Assembly (NCBI RefSeq): GCF_003946555.1
Contig: NZ_RHOO01000006.1
Location: forward strand, 1-64,000
DNA from: Companilactobacillus hulinensis
Lineage (GTDB): Bacteria; Bacillota; Bacilli; Lactobacillales; Lactobacillaceae
Length of the DNA stretch: 64,000 nucleotides
Direction of reading: 5' to 3'
Every line of letters begins with the position of its first letter. The first letter of the stretch is position 1. Both the position numbers and the translations under genes were made by a program. Below the pieces are notes generated by a model, which worked only from the letters and a program-made list of their open reading frames with translations, did not search any database and was not told where the DNA came from. Below are positions 62,701 through 64,000 of this stretch, one piece after another.

Positions 62701-63831
62701 TTATTCTACTCTCCAAATATTAGTTGATAAGATATCTTCCTTTAGCTCATCTGCATCATCAGAAACTACCGATATATACCCAACATCCCGGCTAGCTTCA
62801 TTTTTAGCTTTGAATCCTGTGTAATAATTGAATTTCCATTGCGCCTTTTCCTGCAATAGATCCAAACTCTGAGGCAAGTTACCCTCAACAATTTTGAGAG
62901 TTGCCGCATTTACCATTGGATATATTTCTGGAATTGGCCAGTCACAAATTGCTCGAATATGTAATTCAAATTGCGATACTCCTGTGGCTTCTTGATAAAC
63001 ATTAGCCGAATAATTAATGCCTGGAAAAATCCGTTTGACATATAATACATCAGCTTGCGATAACAAGAACCCAATTCCGAAGATTCCGACATAGTTCAGC
63101 TTATTTGCAATCTTTAATGCTACACGTTGCATTTCAGCTTCAACATCTGGATCGTTCTTTTTGAATAGATAAGAACTCATCAAATGTGAACCATCATAAA
63201 TCTCCCTGATCATTGGAAATGTGTGAACCTTGCCATTCTTACTCTTGCTGACCATAACTGAATACTCAGCTTTTGTATCGATCCAGGCCTCCAGAATATA
63301 AGTACCATTTTCAAGTAGTTTTGTCAGATTATTAACATCGTTATAGTTGTAAATAACATGGCGTTTCAAAACCGTCTGATTTTTCTGGATAGGCTTGAGA
63401 ATGCAAGGGAACCCTATTTCCTCTACCGCCTTTTTAATATCATCAGTCGTTACGATTGAAAAGAACGGTGGTACATTGATGTTCAAATCATTAAGAAATG
63501 TCCGCTCAATGTACCTATCTTGAGCAATCGATAACAACTCTGATCCCTGAGCAACATTGAATTCAACTTCAAGTTGCTTCAAAAGATCACCATTGAAGTT
63601 CTCGTCCATATACAAAAGGAGGTCACTTCTATGACCCAGTTCACTTAGATTATCAATATTCTCTAATTCGCCGATTATATAATTATCCGCAGCTTGTGTC
63701 GCAATATCATCTTCTTCAGACGTCAAAAGCATGGTCCTGAAGCCCATTCTTTTAGCTTCCAATTCGAATAAATATGTCTCACTACCGCCGCCAATTATTC
63801 CTAGAGTTTTACCGGGCGCAATAAAAGTCAT
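62701..63831 (-). CDS. purK: PurK-like ATP-grasp protein, divergent
   Basis: 376 residues with the PurK three-domain layout: N-terminal GKTLGIIGGGSETYLFELEAKRMG, central ATP-grasp, and SQFELHIRAICDWP near 300. Key ATP-grasp segments are not canonical: the loop usually GGYDGKGQ after LK is QKNQTVLKRHV, and the Mg/ATP region usually NEIAPRPHNSGH is VKRIFPGINYSAN. Either it is a pseudo-enzyme or a PurK-related ligase with another substrate. GGAAGGTGG precedes the ATG. It lies between xpt and purB on the same strand. Confidence 0.75.
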   Translation of the reverse strand: MTFIAPGKTLGIIGGGSETYLFELEAKRMGFRTMLLTSEEDDIATQAADNYIIGELENIDNLSELGHRSDLLLYMDENFNGDLLKQLEVEFNVAQGSELLSIAQDRYIERTFLNDLNINVPPFFSIVTTDDIKKAVEEIGFPCILKPIQKNQTVLKRHVIYNYNDVNNLTKLLENGTYILEAWIDTKAEYSVMVSKSKNGKVHTFPMIREIYDGSHLMSSYLFKKNDPDVEAEMQRVALKIANKLNYVGIFGIGFLLSQADVLYVKRIFPGINYSANVYQEATGVSQFELHIRAICDWPIPEIYPMVNAATLKIVEGNLPQSLDLLQEKAQWKFNYYTGFKAKNEASRDVGYISVVSDDADELKEDILSTNIWRVE

Positions 63832-63862
63832 AAATCCACCTTCCTATGAAACGAACTTCTAA

Positions 63863-64000
63863 TTAGTCGTTTTCAGGTTCAAAAACAACTTGTCCATTAT
63901 CAAAGGCTTTAATACGAGCCAATGAATAAATTGGAGTTCCTGCTTTATCAATCATTTGTCTTCCCTTTTGGAATGACTTTTCAATAACAATTCCGATACC
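63863..64000 (-). CDS. xpt: Xanthine phosphoribosyltransferase, 3' end only
   Basis: The last 45 codons read [15 protein letters not shown], then [20 protein letters not shown] and a stop. [11 protein letters not shown] is the conserved late strand of Xpt, which salvages xanthine to XMP. The gene runs off the window. It is 31 bp upstream of the purK-like ATG, suggesting one purine transcript. Confidence 0.82.
   Translation of the reverse strand, partial: GIGIVIEKSFQKGRQMIDKAGTPIYSLARIKAFDNGQVVFEPEND

Overview
The window is AT-rich chromosomal DNA from a low-GC Firmicute of the lactobacillus group. The evidence is the tandem gatCAB-dgkB-rlmD block, the pcrA-ligA-camS block, DUF3290/DUF421 genes, Lac-family transport genes, LPxTG/WxL-type surface proteins and HK97-type prophage genes of lactobacillus type. 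The multicopper oxidase, the surface proteins and the intergenic repeats resemble the Companilactobacillus (former L. alimentarius/farciminis) branch, but that assignment is an inference from protein style, not a search.

Layout. 0-1.3 kb: a doubly damaged NADH oxidase gene. 1.7-9.9 kb: a probable c-di-GMP-controlled exopolysaccharide module, made of a processive family-2 glycosyltransferase with a C-terminal PilZ domain, a large polytopic partner, and three tandem paralogous membrane diguanylate cyclases. The first cyclase is split by an in-frame stop and the third appears to have lost its ATG. 10-24 kb: accessory and surface functions. These include a YczE-like membrane protein, a multicopper oxidase with a small unlisted membrane protein, an LPxTG-like Pro/Glu-repeat adhesin, an HxH-rich 185-residue protein divergent from a Crp/Fnr regulator, DUF421/DUF3290, a dinJ/yafQ remnant, a thioesterase, hicAB, a WxL-like surface protein, a YfhO-like membrane protein and a DUF2628 protein. 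24.2-26.5 kb: an ABC exporter operon with a tiny leader ORF and an operator-like palindrome.

26.68-40.24 kb: a 13.6-kb integrated element bounded by a 21-bp duplication of the 3' end of tRNA-Arg(CCU). It carries an integrase, a repressor with three matching operators, an excisionase-like gene, prim-pol and D5-type helicase genes, HNH, small and large terminase, portal, protease-capsid fusion and two head-completion genes. It has no tail, lysis or holin genes. This is the layout of a capsid-forming phage-inducible chromosomal island (a phage satellite). Downstream of its helicase are two different iteron clusters, each with an AT-rich core, separated by a fossil of a second helicase C-terminus. 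This looks like an old replication module displaced by a new one.

40.3-64 kb: mostly core genes. These are a DEAD-box helicase, a Gfo/Idh oxidoreductase, an amino-acid exchanger, an orphan PTS EIIC coupled to a DUF915 hydrolase, a split LytTR two-component system with a textbook 9-12-9 direct repeat, rlmD, dgkB, gatBAC, camS, ligA, pcrA, purB, a degenerate purK-like gene and the end of xpt.

A family of structured intergenic repeats recurs at about 11.3-11.6, 26.6, 42.6 and 60.8-61.3 kb, with a doubtful member at 13.4 kb. Members have an outer stem, an inner hairpin often carrying a CACTTCGTG loop, a TAATGCTC-like box and a CTCTCTATTTC-like tail. At the last site there is a four-unit, 121-bp-period tandem array. 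No named RNA family fitted on inspection, and the family deserves a database search.
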